DNA of 64,000 nt from JANPLG01 sp964609085 (GCA_964609085.1 CAZSRZ010000011.1:5757-69756), one strand, 5' to 3'; positions 24,038 through 33,585 are shown, counted from the first letter of the stretch. Translations and numbers: made by a program. Notes: generated from the sequence alone by a model not told the origin.

Positions 24038-24945
24038 TGCATGGGGATGAACCGGTCCGCTCCGGGACCTCGCCGGGAAGCCGGTTTCGACAGGCGCTGC
24101 GCGACGAGACACCGCTGCAGATCGCGGGAGCGATCACGGCACTGGCCGCGCGGATGGCCCGCGGCGCCGGCTTCCGGGCGCTTTATCTCTCCGGTGGCGG
24201 CGTGGCCGCCAACTCCCTGGCCGTTCCGGATCTCGGCATCACCAGCATGGAAGACGTGCTGACGGACGCTCGCCGGATCACGGCGGCCGTGGACCTGCCG
24301 CTGCTCGTGGATGTCGATACCGGGTGGGGAGGGGCGTTCAACATCGCCCGGACCGTCCGCGAGATGGCTCGCGCCGGCGTGGCGGCGATCCACATCGAGG
24401 ATCAGGTAGCCGCGAAGCGATGCGGTCACCGTCCCGGCAAGGAACTCGTGCCCCTTCAGGAGATGGTGGACCGGATCAAGGCCGCCGTCGACGCCCGGCC
24501 CGACCCGGAATTCGTCATCATGGCTCGCTCGGACGCGTTCGCCACCGAGGGAATCGCCGGGGTGATCGACCGCCTCGGCGCCTGTGTGGCGGCCGGGGCG
24601 GATATGGTTTTCCCGGATGCCCTCGGGGAGCTGGATCAATACCGCGAGATCCGCAGGGCGCTGCCCGTGCCTCTCCTCGCCAATGTCACGGAGTTTGGCC
24701 GCACGCCGCTCTTCTCAAGCGCGCAGCTTGCGTCCGCCGGCGTGGACATGGTGCTCTACTGCTGCTCGGCGTACCGGGCGATGAACGCCGCCGCCATGCG
24801 CGTCTACCGGGAGATTCGAGCGGAGGGGACGCAGGCCGGTGTGGTGGATCTGATGCAGACGCGCGACGAGATGTACGAGCTGCTGGAATACCACGCCCAC
24901 GAGCGCAAGCTGGATGCGCTCTTCGGGCGCGAGCCGAATGGTTGA
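24034..24945 (+). CDS. prpB: 2-Methylisocitrate lyase
   Basis: A 303-residue protein; the start lies inside the symporter stop (ATGA), and a second ATG follows at once. It belongs to the isocitrate lyase/PEP mutase superfamily: LPLLVDVDTGWGG (metal-binding Asp93/Asp95), IHIEDQVAAKRCGHRPGKELVP with the catalytic Cys130 in KRCGH, and EFVIMARSDAFATEG. It splits 2-methylisocitrate into pyruvate and succinate, the last step of the 2-methylcitrate cycle. Oxaloacetate decarboxylase-like members of the superfamily are an alternative, but the CGH motif and the neighbouring prpC and prpD favour PrpB. Confidence 0.93.
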   Translation: MMHGDEPVRSGTSPGSRFRQALRDETPLQIAGAITALAARMARGAGFRALYLSGGGVAANSLAVPDLGITSMEDVLTDARRITAAVDLPLLVDVDTGWGGAFNIARTVREMARAGVAAIHIEDQVAAKRCGHRPGKELVPLQEMVDRIKAAVDARPDPEFVIMARSDAFATEGIAGVIDRLGACVAAGADMVFPDALGELDQYREIRRALPVPLLANVTEFGRTPLFSSAQLASAGVDMVLYCCSAYRAMNAAAMRVYREIRAEGTQAGVVDLMQTRDEMYELLEYHAHERKLDALFGREPNG

Positions 24946-24967
24946 TCACGTCGGCGGGAGTAACGCG

Positions 24968-26116
24968 ATGAGCGAAACGACACCACGCCCCAAGCGATCC
25001 GTGGCGCTGTCCGGGGTTCCGGCGGGGCGCACCGCGTTGTGCACCGTCGGCCGCACGGGCAACGATCTGCACTACCGGGGTTACGACATCCTGGACCTGG
25101 CCGAGAAGTGCGAGTTCGAGGAGATCGCCTACCTCCTCCTCTACGGCCGCCTGCCGACGGTGGCGCAGCTTTCCGCCTACCGCGAGCGACTGCGCCGTGG
25201 CCGTGGCCTGCCCGCCGAGGTGCGCGCCGTGCTCGAACAGGCACCCGCCTCCGCTCACCCGATGGATGTGCTCCGGCTGGGGGTCTCCGCCCTCGCCGTG
25301 GTCGAACCCGAGCGCGAGCCGCATTCGGACAGCGCCGCTCTGGATGTCGCGGACAGGCTCCTCGCGGCACTGCCCTCCATGCTCGGCTACTGGCTGCACT
25401 TCACCCGGTCGGGCTACCGCATCGAGGTCGACGCGGTGGACGACGATTCCATCGCCGGCCACTTCCTTCATTTGCTGCTCGGCCGCACGGCGCCCCGTGA
25501 GTGGGTGAGGGCGATGCAGACCTCGTTCATTCTCTACGCCGAGCACGAATTCAACGCCTCCACCTTCACCGCCAGGGTGATCGCTGGCACCGGATCCGAC
25601 CTCTACTCCTGCGTCGCCGGGGCGATCGGGGCCCTGAGGGGTCCGAAGCACGGCGGCGCCAACGAAGCTGCCTTCGCGGTCCAGGACCGCTATCAGGATC
25701 CCGACGAGGCCGAGGCAGACATCCGGCTGCGCCTGGCGGCTCGCGAGATCGTGATGGGCTTCGGGCATCCGGTCTACACCGTCTCCGACCCGCGCAATCA
25801 GGTGATCAAGCGCGTTGCCGACCAGCTCTCAGCGCTTTCGGGATCGCGACGTCACTACGAGATAGCGGTTCGGTTGGAGAGCCTGCTCTGGTCCGAGAAG
25901 CGGATGTTCCCGAACCTGGACTGGTTTTCTGCGGTGGCCTACCACGCGATGGGGATCCCTCCCGCGCTCTTCACACCCCTCTTTGTGCTCTCCCGGACAG
26001 CCGGCTGGAGCGCCCACGTGATCGAGCAGCGGCAGGACGGCCGCATCATCCGGCCCACGGCGGAGTACATCGGGCCCGAAGATCGGCCCTTCGTCCCGCT
26101 GCCGGAGCGAGGATAG
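24968..26116 (+). CDS. prpC: 2-Methylcitrate/citrate synthase
   Basis: The start at 24968 (MSETTPRPK) has GGGAG 7 bases upstream; the product has 382 residues. Citrate synthase hallmarks are LHYRGYDILDLAE, FEEIAYLLLYG, LYAEHEFNASTFTARVIAGT (catalytic His), AIGALRGPKHGGANEA (His in the CoA site) and VMGFGHPVYTVSDPR (catalytic His). Short single-domain citrate synthases of this type include PrpC. Its place between prpB and prpD indicates the condensation of propionyl-CoA with oxaloacetate; it could also make citrate. It starts 22 bp after the prpB stop. Confidence 0.93.
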   Translation: MSETTPRPKRSVALSGVPAGRTALCTVGRTGNDLHYRGYDILDLAEKCEFEEIAYLLLYGRLPTVAQLSAYRERLRRGRGLPAEVRAVLEQAPASAHPMDVLRLGVSALAVVEPEREPHSDSAALDVADRLLAALPSMLGYWLHFTRSGYRIEVDAVDDDSIAGHFLHLLLGRTAPREWVRAMQTSFILYAEHEFNASTFTARVIAGTGSDLYSCVAGAIGALRGPKHGGANEAAFAVQDRYQDPDEAEADIRLRLAAREIVMGFGHPVYTVSDPRNQVIKRVADQLSALSGSRRHYEIAVRLESLLWSEKRMFPNLDWFSAVAYHAMGIPPALFTPLFVLSRTAGWSAHVIEQRQDGRIIRPTAEYIGPEDRPFVPLPERG

Positions 26117-27550
26117 ATGGCCGGCGCTTCCGCCTCCGGACGCCCACGGCCGGATGCGGTGCTCGTGGAGATCGCCGACTACCTGCACGGGGCTCCCATC
26201 GAGAGCCCCGAAGCCTGGGAGACGGCCCGGCATGCCCTGATCGATAGCCTGGGGTGTGCGCTCCGGGCGCTGGAGTTTCCGGCCTGCACGCGATTGCTGG
26301 GGCCGGTGGTGCCCGGGGCGGAGATGCCCGGCGGGGCGCGCGTCCCCGGCACCCCCTACCGGCTCGATCCCGTCCGTGCCGCCTTCAACCTCGGCGCCCT
26401 GATCCGCTGGCTGGACTTCAACGACACCTGGCTGGCTGCCGAGTGGGGCCATCCCTCGGACAACTTCGGCGGCATCCTCTCCCTGGCGGACTGGCTCTCC
26501 CGACGGGCTGTCGCGGAGGGAAGGCCCCCGCTGACAATGCGCAACGTACTGGATGCGGCGATCCGCGCCTATGAGATTCAGGGGTGCCTGGCGCTGGAGA
26601 ACGCCTTCAACGCCGTGGGGTTGGACCACGTGATTCTCGTGAAAGTCGCGTCCACCGCTGCGGCGTGCCTGCTCCTCGGACTCTCTCGAAACCAGACGGT
26701 GGACGCACTCTCCCAGGCGTGGATCGACGGCCATAGCCTCCGCACCTACCGTCACGCCCCGAACACCGGCTCACGCAAAAGCTGGGCCGCCGGCGACGCC
26801 ACGTCGCGAGGGATCTGGCTCGCGCTGCTGACACAGCGGGGTGAGTTGGGTTACCCGACAGCTCTCACGGCGCCCACCTGGGGCTTCTATGACGTTCACC
26901 TCGGCGGCCAACCGCTCCGATTCCAACGGCGCTACGGCAGCTATGTGATGGAGAATGTTCTTTTCAAGATCGCCTTCCCCGCCGAGTTCCACGCCCAGAC
27001 CGCCGTGGAGTGCGCCCTCGCCCTGCATCCACGCGTCGTCGATCGCCTGGATCGGGTGCGCCGCATCCGCATCCGCACCCAGGCGGCGGCCATGCGGATC
27101 ATCGCCAAGGACGGTCCCCTGCACAACCCTGCGGATCGGGACCATTGCCTGCAGTACATGGTGGCCGTGCCGCTCATCCACGGCCGGCTGACGGCCGCGG
27201 ACTACGAAGACACGGCGGCCGCGGATCCCCGGATCGATGCCCTGCGGGGGTTGATGGTGTGCGTGGAAGAGCCGGCGTTCAGCAGGGAGTACCACGATCC
27301 CGAGAAGCGCTCCATCGCCAACGCGGTGGAGGTTGAGTTCGAGAACGGAGAGCGGATCGAGACGATGATCGAGTATCCCGTCGGCCACCGTCGGCGCCGC
27401 GCCGAGGGCATCCCCTTGCTGCTGGAAAAGTTCCGCGGCAGCCTGACCCCACGCTTTTCCCCCGAGCAACAGCAGCAGATCCTCGCGGTCAGCCTGGACA
27501 GCGACAGGCTCCAGTCGATGGCCGTGCACGCCTACATGGATCTGTTCTGA
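26117..27550 (+). CDS. prpD: 2-Methylcitrate dehydratase
   Basis: A 477-residue MmgE/PrpD family protein starting on the base after the prpC stop. It shows ALIDSLGCALRALEFPA, RAAFNLGALIRWLDFNDTW, EWGHPSDNFGGILSLADW, AYEIQGCLALENAFNAVGLDHVI (in parts) and KSWAAGDATSRGIWLALL, all characteristic of PrpD. It dehydrates 2-methylcitrate to 2-methyl-cis-aconitate; the hydration step would need an aconitase, not in this window. No regulator (PrpR type) is adjacent, so control is not apparent. It closes a four-gene unit and is convergent with the VWA gene, 31 bp away. Confidence 0.95.
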   Translation: MAGASASGRPRPDAVLVEIADYLHGAPIESPEAWETARHALIDSLGCALRALEFPACTRLLGPVVPGAEMPGGARVPGTPYRLDPVRAAFNLGALIRWLDFNDTWLAAEWGHPSDNFGGILSLADWLSRRAVAEGRPPLTMRNVLDAAIRAYEIQGCLALENAFNAVGLDHVILVKVASTAAACLLLGLSRNQTVDALSQAWIDGHSLRTYRHAPNTGSRKSWAAGDATSRGIWLALLTQRGELGYPTALTAPTWGFYDVHLGGQPLRFQRRYGSYVMENVLFKIAFPAEFHAQTAVECALALHPRVVDRLDRVRRIRIRTQAAAMRIIAKDGPLHNPADRDHCLQYMVAVPLIHGRLTAADYEDTAAADPRIDALRGLMVCVEEPAFSREYHDPEKRSIANAVEVEFENGERIETMIEYPVGHRRRRAEGIPLLLEKFRGSLTPRFSPEQQQQILAVSLDSDRLQSMAVHAYMDLF

Positions 27551-27581
27551 AGCATTCAGACGCAACTCTGGTCGGCCCCGG

Positions 27582-28733
27582 TCAGCTCTTGACGATGTCG
27601 CGTGATGCCGCCCACACACCCAGATCCTCCCGTTGGATGGCGGCGGCCATCAGTTCGGGGAACAGGTCCGGCGTGCAGGCAAAGGCGGGGATGCCGTGGA
27701 CGGCGAGGGCTGCAGCGTGTCCGTGGTCAAAGCTTGGCGCGCCGTCATCGCTGAGCGCCAGCAGAGCGACCATCTGTACACCGGCCCTCGCCAATCGTCC
27801 CGCGCGTCGGATCAAGTCCTCGGCGTTGCCACCTTCGAACAGGTCCGAGATCAGCACCAGCACCGTGTCGTTCGGCCTCTGGACAAGATTCTCACAGTAG
27901 GCGAGGGCCCGGTTGATGTCCGTACCGCCACCGAGTTGAGTGCTGAACAGCACCTCCACGGGGTCCTGCAACTGGTCAGTCAGGTCAACTATGGCCGTGT
28001 CGAAGACCACCAGCCGGGTGTTCACCGCGGGCAGTGAGGCGAGCACGGCAGCGAAGATGCTGGAGTAGACGACGGAACTGGCCATCGAGCCGCTCTGGTC
28101 CACGCACAGCACGATGTCGCGCAGCGATGACTGCCGGCGGGCATAACCGATGCGTCGGTCGGGGATGATCGTGCGATGGCTGGGGATGTAGTGCTTCAGA
28201 TTGGCGCGAATGGTTCGGTTCCAGTCGATCTCGTGGTGCCGGGGTCGGTTGGTGCGGCGCGCCCGATCGATGCTGCCCATGACCGCCTGGCGGGTGGGCT
28301 GCTCCAGCCGACGCCGTAGCTGTTCGACGACCCGGGACACCGCCTCCCGCGCCGCATCGCGGGTGCGGCCTTTCATTACTCCGCGCAGGGAGACCAGGGT
28401 GGAGACGAGGTGGACGTCCGGTTCCACGGCTTCGAGCAACTCCGGCTCCAGCAGCATCCGGTGCAGATCCAGGCGCTCGAGGGCGTCCCGCTGCATCACC
28501 TGCACCACCGAGGTTGGGAAGTACGTGCGGATGTCTCCGAGCCAGCGAGTGACCGAAGGAGCGGACGCCCCCAACCCCCCGCGCCGGTTGCCCTGGCGGG
28601 GGGCAGCGTCGTAGAGAGCCGAGAGGCAGCCGTCGACGGCTTCATCGGTGGGCGAGAGATCGAATCCGATTCCATCCGCGCTACCGCCGCCGAGCAGCAG
28701 CCGCCACCGTCGTTGTCGCTCGGCGTCCGTCAT
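27582..28733 (-). CDS. VWA (CoxE-like) protein of a MoxR-VWA cluster, YehP-like
   Basis: A 383-residue protein. The C-terminal von Willebrand A domain has a complete MIDAS metal site, LCVDQSGSM (Asp212, Ser214, Ser216), followed by VVFDTAIVDLTDQL, FSTQLGGGTDINRALAYC (Thr) and LVLISDLFEGG (Asp). The N-terminal 190 residues are helical. VWA proteins work with MoxR AAA+ ATPases as metal-dependent chaperones or inserters. Its ATG overlaps the TGA of the DUF5682 gene (ATGA). It is the last gene of the five-gene minus-strand unit. By order it corresponds to YehP in E. coli, an assignment from memory. Confidence 0.88.
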   Translation of the reverse strand: MTDAERQRRWRLLLGGGSADGIGFDLSPTDEAVDGCLSALYDAAPRQGNRRGGLGASAPSVTRWLGDIRTYFPTSVVQVMQRDALERLDLHRMLLEPELLEAVEPDVHLVSTLVSLRGVMKGRTRDAAREAVSRVVEQLRRRLEQPTRQAVMGSIDRARRTNRPRHHEIDWNRTIRANLKHYIPSHRTIIPDRRIGYARRQSSLRDIVLCVDQSGSMASSVVYSSIFAAVLASLPAVNTRLVVFDTAIVDLTDQLQDPVEVLFSTQLGGGTDINRALAYCENLVQRPNDTVLVLISDLFEGGNAEDLIRRAGRLARAGVQMVALLALSDDGAPSFDHGHAAALAVHGIPAFACTPDLFPELMAAAIQREDLGVWAASRDIVKS

Positions 28734-30973
28734 GCCGCCTCCTCCGCCGGGGCCGCCACGCCCAGCAGGATCCGCAAGATCGGGAGCACCAGACCGGCGC
28801 GCGCCTCGTCGAGATCAACCCCGCTTGCGTCGGCCGGTTGCGTGGCTGTTATGCCGCGCCGCACGCGTTCACCGATGAGACGCCGTTCCCCGACCTCGAA
28901 GCTGGCAAAGGTTCGGCGCACCAGGGGAAGCAGCTCTACAAATCGACCTTCGGGCAGATCGGTCAGCCATCCATCAAGCACGGGGAAGAGGGAGTCGGCG
29001 TGGATGAGGATCTGCCCGTTACCGCGAAGGAAGCCGTCCACCCAGGCACCGGCGGCTGCGGCGTCCCCGGCAGCGCTCAGACCCCGGCTCAACCGGAGAG
29101 CCATCTCGTCGGCGCGGATGCCGCCCGAGTCGTAGGCCAGCCAGCAGCACCTGCCGCCGACGAGACCATGGATGCCATTCTGATCTGCGGTGTGGGTGAG
29201 AGCGGCGAGCCAGGCGGAGAGCTGAGCATCGTCTCGCAGTAGCTGGAAGGCGCCGTGCGCCTCGGCGATGGCCCGGAACATCGTCGCCGCGGCATCGTCG
29301 TCGAGCGATGAGCACGCTGCCGGCAGCCCCACGCAAACTCTGGCAGCCAGGCCCGCGGTGACCCGCTGCAGCAAGTCGTGATCCGTCGGGCGCACGCCAG
29401 GGTAGCGCAGCATCTGGGCGAGCGCCGGAAGCGCCGCGAGCATGTGTCCGACATCACCCGTCAGCGCTGCGCGCGTTTCCAGGGATGACATGAGGGTGTC
29501 GATCGCCAGGGGAAGATCTGCCAGCAGCACCTGATCCGTGAGATGGGTGAGGGTCGGTAGATCCGGCGCCTTCTCCGCCTGCTCGCGTGCGCACTCGGTG
29601 GCGGCGGATTCCAGGGTGTTGCCGTAGCTCCCGGCCCGGATGACGGCCAGAGCGAGTTCCGGCGACCACTGCAGCCGCCAGCTTTCGCGGAAGGTGCCGA
29701 GCCCCCGCGAGTTGCGGAGTTCGCCCCAGGGCACCCCGAGTAGGTGAAGCCGGTGCAGGACGACGCTGCGCTGCAGATCGTTGGGTTTTCGCAGGTCGAG
29801 ATCGTAGTCGCGGTGGACGGCTTCCGGTGGCATGCGCAGCCGCCTGAGGATGCGGGCGAGGTCCTGCTGCAGCGGCACGGTGGGGGCGTCATCCGGCACG
29901 CGCCCGAACTGACGGCCGACGATCAACTCGTCGCGGATCAGCTTCAGAGGAGTCACGTTGCCGAAGCAGAGCACCGCCGTGGCTGCCTCGAGCATTTCCT
30001 CGAGCCCGGGGACCGGGAGATCGCGGATCGCGGCAAGCGCCTCGGCGAGGCGGACTGCCTCGATCACGCCGGCGGAGGAGGCATCGAGATCGGCTGCCCG
30101 GAGCAGCGCCGCCACCTGCGCCATCCAACGAATGGGGACCTCGTCGGGGAAGCGCCAGAGGTGATCGTAGTATCCCGGCGAGTGGATGCCCGCGCCGTAG
30201 CCACTCTCGATGGCCAGGCGCTTGTAGGTCCAGGGGATCCAGGTTGCCTCCACGCGCACACGGGTCTGCCCGCGCAGGGTGGCCGTGTCTCGGCTCGCGG
30301 GCGGCAGGTTCTCCAGTGCGGGCGCATGCCAGGCCCCACAGACGACGGCGATCCGCTGGAAGCCCTCCTTCAGTGCGGCGCGGATCATCTGTCGCATGTG
30401 CGCTTCTCGACGCTCTTCGCATTCGAGTTCGGCTTGCTGCTCCGGACCGGAGACCGGCAGGGCGTCTACTGCGGTGCGCAGCTCGCGCATCACCTCGAGG
30501 ATTGCAGGGAACATCTCGGAGGTGTCCTGACGTTGCTCCACCAGTTGCTCCCACCAGCGCTCCCCATCGCCGAATCCTGCCGCCCGTGCCATCCAGAGGA
30601 GCGGGTCCGCACGGAGCAATCGGGCGGTGTCTGCTTCATCGGGCACNNNNNNNNNNNNNNNNNNNNNNNNNNNNNNNNNNNNNNNNNNNNNNNNNNNNNN
30701 NNNNNNNNNNNNNNNNNNNNNNNNNNNNNNNNNNNNNNNNNNNNNNTAAAAGGAGGCCATGCGAGGTTGGTCCACCACCCAGGTGAGTAGCGCGACGGGC
30801 GGTGCCATATCGGGATGAGCGACCAGCGGAATCAGCGCGTCTCCTTCCGGAGGTCCCTCCACCAGCACGATGTCCGGCTCCATGGCGGTCAGGGCTGCCT
30901 CCAGGCTCCGGGCACACCCGGGGCCGTGGTGCCGCACGCCGAAAACACGGATGCCGGCCGGCAAGCCTGACAT
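28730..30973 (-). CDS. DUF5682 family protein, interrupted by an assembly gap
   Basis: The gene is split by a 100-N gap at 30647-30746, but the frame is kept on both sides. The N terminus (IRVFGVRHHGPGCARSLEAAL, IVLVEGPPEGDALI) and the middle (VVCGAWHAPALENLPP, ATWIPWTYKRLAIESGYGAGI) match DUF5682, a family of TraB-like fold found with MoxR and VWA genes. The sequence entering the gap (MASF, then a TT-TA) fits the usual SFYPF motif. As drawn the product has 747 residues, and the true length depends on the gap. E. coli YehM is, I believe, the corresponding protein. It begins 3 bp after the MoxR stop; its biochemical role is unknown. Confidence 0.82.
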   Translation of the reverse strand: MSGLPAGIRVFGVRHHGPGCARSLEAALTAMEPDIVLVEGPPEGDALIPLVAHPDMAPPVALLTWVVDQPRMASFXXXXXXXXXXXXXXXXXXXXXXXXXXXXXXXXXXVPDEADTARLLRADPLLWMARAAGFGDGERWWEQLVEQRQDTSEMFPAILEVMRELRTAVDALPVSGPEQQAELECEERREAHMRQMIRAALKEGFQRIAVVCGAWHAPALENLPPASRDTATLRGQTRVRVEATWIPWTYKRLAIESGYGAGIHSPGYYDHLWRFPDEVPIRWMAQVAALLRAADLDASSAGVIEAVRLAEALAAIRDLPVPGLEEMLEAATAVLCFGNVTPLKLIRDELIVGRQFGRVPDDAPTVPLQQDLARILRRLRMPPEAVHRDYDLDLRKPNDLQRSVVLHRLHLLGVPWGELRNSRGLGTFRESWRLQWSPELALAVIRAGSYGNTLESAATECAREQAEKAPDLPTLTHLTDQVLLADLPLAIDTLMSSLETRAALTGDVGHMLAALPALAQMLRYPGVRPTDHDLLQRVTAGLAARVCVGLPAACSSLDDDAAATMFRAIAEAHGAFQLLRDDAQLSAWLAALTHTADQNGIHGLVGGRCCWLAYDSGGIRADEMALRLSRGLSAAGDAAAAGAWVDGFLRGNGQILIHADSLFPVLDGWLTDLPEGRFVELLPLVRRTFASFEVGERRLIGERVRRGITATQPADASGVDLDEARAGLVLPILRILLGVAAPAEEAA
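30647..30746. other. Assembly gap of 100 N inside the DUF5682 gene
   Basis: Exactly 100 unknown bases, the usual placeholder length. Both flanks read in the same frame of the same family, so the real gap is probably close to this size, missing about 33 residues. Confidence 0.95.
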
Positions 30974-30976
30974 CGG

Positions 30977-32056
30977 CTAGAGGTCCACCTCGCGGCAGGC
31001 GCGATAGAGATCCTTCCAGTCGGACCGCTCCTTGACCACCGCCTCCAGGTACTCGCGCCAGACGACGCGATCCTGGACGGGATCCTTCACCACGGCCCCG
31101 ATCAGCCCGGCGGCGACGTCGGCGGCGCGGAGGGTGCCGTCCCCGAAGTGCGTCGCCAGCACCACTCCCTGGTTGACGACGGAGATCGCCTCGGCGGTGC
31201 TCAACGTACCGGACGGGCTCTTGATCTTGTGTTTGCCGTCCGCGGTCACTCCGTCCCGCAGCTCGCGGAACACGGTGACCACGCGCCGGATCTCGGCGAG
31301 GGCCGGCGGCTCCGCCGGCAGTTCCAGGGCCCGGCCCAGATCGGCAACCCGGCGCCGAACAATCTCCACCTCTTCATTGACGTCGGCCGGCGTGGGCAGC
31401 ACCACGGTGTTGAACCGTCGCTTCAACGCACTGGAGAGCTCATTGACCCCGCGGTCGCGGTTGTTCGCCGTGGCGATGATGTTGAACCCCTTCGTCGCCT
31501 GAACCTCTTCCCCGAGTTCGGGGATTGGCAGCGTCTTCTCGGAGAGGATCGTGATCAGGGAATCCTGAACATCGGCCGGGATTCGTGTCAGCTCCTCCAC
31601 TCGGGCGACGGCGCCGGTTCGCATCGCGACCATCAGGGGGCTGGCCACAAGGGCCTTAAGCGAGGGCCCCTCCGCCAGTAGCCGAGCGTAGTTCCAGCCG
31701 TAGCGGATGGATTCTTCGCTGGTGCCCGCGGTGCCTTGCACCAGCAGGGTTGAATCCCCCGAAATGGCGGCAGCCAGGTGTTCGGAGAGCCATGACTTGG
31801 CCGTGCCTGGCACCCCCAGCAACAACAGGGCTCGGTCGGTTGCGAGCGTGGCGATGGCCATTTCCACGAGTCGCCGACTGCCGATGTACTTCGCCGTGAT
31901 CGGTTCTCCGCCCGCCTCCCCTCCCAGGATGTAGAGGCTGACGGCCCAGGGCGACAACCGCCAGTTCGGAGGTCGCGGACGGTCGTCAGCCCGCGCCAGG
32001 ATCTCCAACTCCTGGTGGAACACCTGCTCGGCGTGCTCTCGCAGAATGGCGCTCAT
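30977..32056 (-). CDS. MoxR-type AAA+ ATPase, YehL-like
   Basis: A 359-residue ATPase. The Walker A motif is GVPGTAKS (residues 81-88). The segment at the Walker B position reads AVARVEELTRIP, with Glu154-Glu155 but without the usual Asp-Glu pair, so it is a variant. Sensor 1 is ATANNRDRG, followed by LKRRFNTVVLP typical of MoxR arginine-finger regions, and a helical lid follows. MoxR ATPases remodel proteins together with VWA partners. Its ATG overlaps the DUF5691 stop (ATGA), and it belongs to the five-gene unit. It corresponds by position to YehL of E. coli. Confidence 0.92.
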   Translation of the reverse strand: MSAILREHAEQVFHQELEILARADDRPRPPNWRLSPWAVSLYILGGEAGGEPITAKYIGSRRLVEMAIATLATDRALLLLGVPGTAKSWLSEHLAAAISGDSTLLVQGTAGTSEESIRYGWNYARLLAEGPSLKALVASPLMVAMRTGAVARVEELTRIPADVQDSLITILSEKTLPIPELGEEVQATKGFNIIATANNRDRGVNELSSALKRRFNTVVLPTPADVNEEVEIVRRRVADLGRALELPAEPPALAEIRRVVTVFRELRDGVTADGKHKIKSPSGTLSTAEAISVVNQGVVLATHFGDGTLRAADVAAGLIGAVVKDPVQDRVVWREYLEAVVKERSDWKDLYRACREVDL

Positions 32057-33585
32057 GTCTTCATCTCCCTCAGCATCTCTCGCCTGAATTCCATCACGCG
32101 GATCAACCGCTCCACCCTATCCCTGGTGGTAGGGGAATCCGTGATCTCGGGCCATCCGTTCGCCGCGTCGCCCGCCAGTTCCGGATGGATCCGATAAGCC
32201 AGCACGAGCAGGTCCTCGCCGACCGCGTACCGGGCGACGACATGCCGCATGACCTTTTTTGCGATCTCCAGCATGCGGCGGGACAGCGCTGCGTCCCATG
32301 GGGCAGGCACCCGATCCAGCAACCGCACGGCCGCCCGCAGCGACTCGACGGACGCCTCCTGCTGCAGCACTGCCGCGGCAACGACCTGCAATCGCTCCGG
32401 GGGCACCACTGACGCCAGGCGATCGCGCAGCTCCGGTGGGAGCCGTTGGTCGCCCGCCAGGGCCTCGGCCCACTCCGCATCGGCGAAGCGCTCCGCTGCC
32501 TGAGCCCACCCGAGCAGTAGCGGCATCTCCCACTCGCCTCGCAGCGCTGCGTCCAGAAGCACCGCCGGTTCGGCCCCAGCGGCTTCGGACCACTGGCTCG
32601 GGGGCACCATTCCCAACAACTGCGAGAGGCGCCAGGCACCCTCGCCCATCGCCGGAGGGCGGCTCGTCCCGTACACCCCGTCCGCCTCCATCGCACGCAC
32701 TTCGGCGGGGTCATCCAGTTTTGGCAGGGTGATGGAAACCTGTGGCGGTCGCCGGATCCCGAGGAGGCGTGAGCCTGGAACGACGCGGATCAAGGGACCC
32801 AGTCGGGTCCGCGCGCGCAAGACCAGAGCGGACTCCGGGAGGCGGGCAAGCAGGTCGATCGCCGCCATCCGTACGGCTTTGATCCGGTCCCCCCGAGCCT
32901 GGTCAAGAAACGGCTCATCCGCAGGAGAGAGGTTGACGCTGAGCGCGGGCAGGAGGCACTCTCGCCCGTCCGGCGGCTCGGTGGCCCAAACCGCCTCCAG
33001 CAGTTCCCGCCCACGTTGGGGATCCGCGGCTCGGATGGCCCGCAACAGATCGCGCCGTTCGCTGCGCGAGCCGTGCTCCCACACGCTGGGGTCGGGTTCG
33101 GCGGCGGCGGCGGCGGCCAGCAGCGTCCATGCCGGGTTCCGACCGGCTAGCCAGAGGGCCCTGCGACCGCCGGCCCGAAGCGCGGCCTCCCGGAGCACCG
33201 GCTGCTTGACCGCGGCCGTCAACAACTCCGGCAACATCTCAGGGGGAACGAGGCGGGCGGCCCCCACCGCGGCAGCCAGCCATTCCCCCAATGCAGCGGC
33301 GTCTTCTCCCAGCAGGATTGAGCGCAAGTGTCCGCAAGCTGCCGCGGAACAGACCCGCCAGGTCTCCGCTTCAGCGGGCGGCGCGGACGGGGCGACGAGC
33401 TGCAAAGGTCGCCGACCTGCGCGGCTGTAGAGGGAGACCGCACCAGCCTGCAGCAGCAGTTGCTCCTCCGGCGACGCATACTCCCGCCCACCTAGAAGAG
33501 GCGCGAGCAGCCCCGCGGGTGTCGGCGGGCGCAGCCGACCCGTGCCGACAATCGCCGCGGCCACGATCTCTTTCCACTCGCTCAC
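32053..33585 (-). CDS. DUF5691 family HEAT-like helical protein
   Basis: The start is the GTG at 33585, overlapping the SWIM gene's TGA (GTGA); the longer frame upstream is antisense-type filler from the SWIM gene. The 510-residue product opens with EWKEIVAAAIVGTGR, then LLLQAGAVSLYSRAG, as in DUF5691. The rest is leucine- and alanine-rich helical repeat sequence (LLRAIRAADPQRGRELLEAVW, AVRMAAIDLLARLPES). No catalytic residues can be recognised. This family is found only with SWIM, MoxR, DUF5682 and VWA genes as far as I know, and likely acts as a scaffold in that complex. Confidence 0.8.
   Translation of the reverse strand: MSEWKEIVAAAIVGTGRLRPPTPAGLLAPLLGGREYASPEEQLLLQAGAVSLYSRAGRRPLQLVAPSAPPAEAETWRVCSAAACGHLRSILLGEDAAALGEWLAAAVGAARLVPPEMLPELLTAAVKQPVLREAALRAGGRRALWLAGRNPAWTLLAAAAAAEPDPSVWEHGSRSERRDLLRAIRAADPQRGRELLEAVWATEPPDGRECLLPALSVNLSPADEPFLDQARGDRIKAVRMAAIDLLARLPESALVLRARTRLGPLIRVVPGSRLLGIRRPPQVSITLPKLDDPAEVRAMEADGVYGTSRPPAMGEGAWRLSQLLGMVPPSQWSEAAGAEPAVLLDAALRGEWEMPLLLGWAQAAERFADAEWAEALAGDQRLPPELRDRLASVVPPERLQVVAAAVLQQEASVESLRAAVRLLDRVPAPWDAALSRRMLEIAKKVMRHVVARYAVGEDLLVLAYRIHPELAGDAANGWPEITDSPTTRDRVERLIRVMEFRREMLREMKT

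Noticed and set aside
22334..24112. 592-codon minus-strand frame opposite the sodium symporter
   Set aside because: Antisense shadow of a membrane protein; rich in Gly, Asp and His with no motif.
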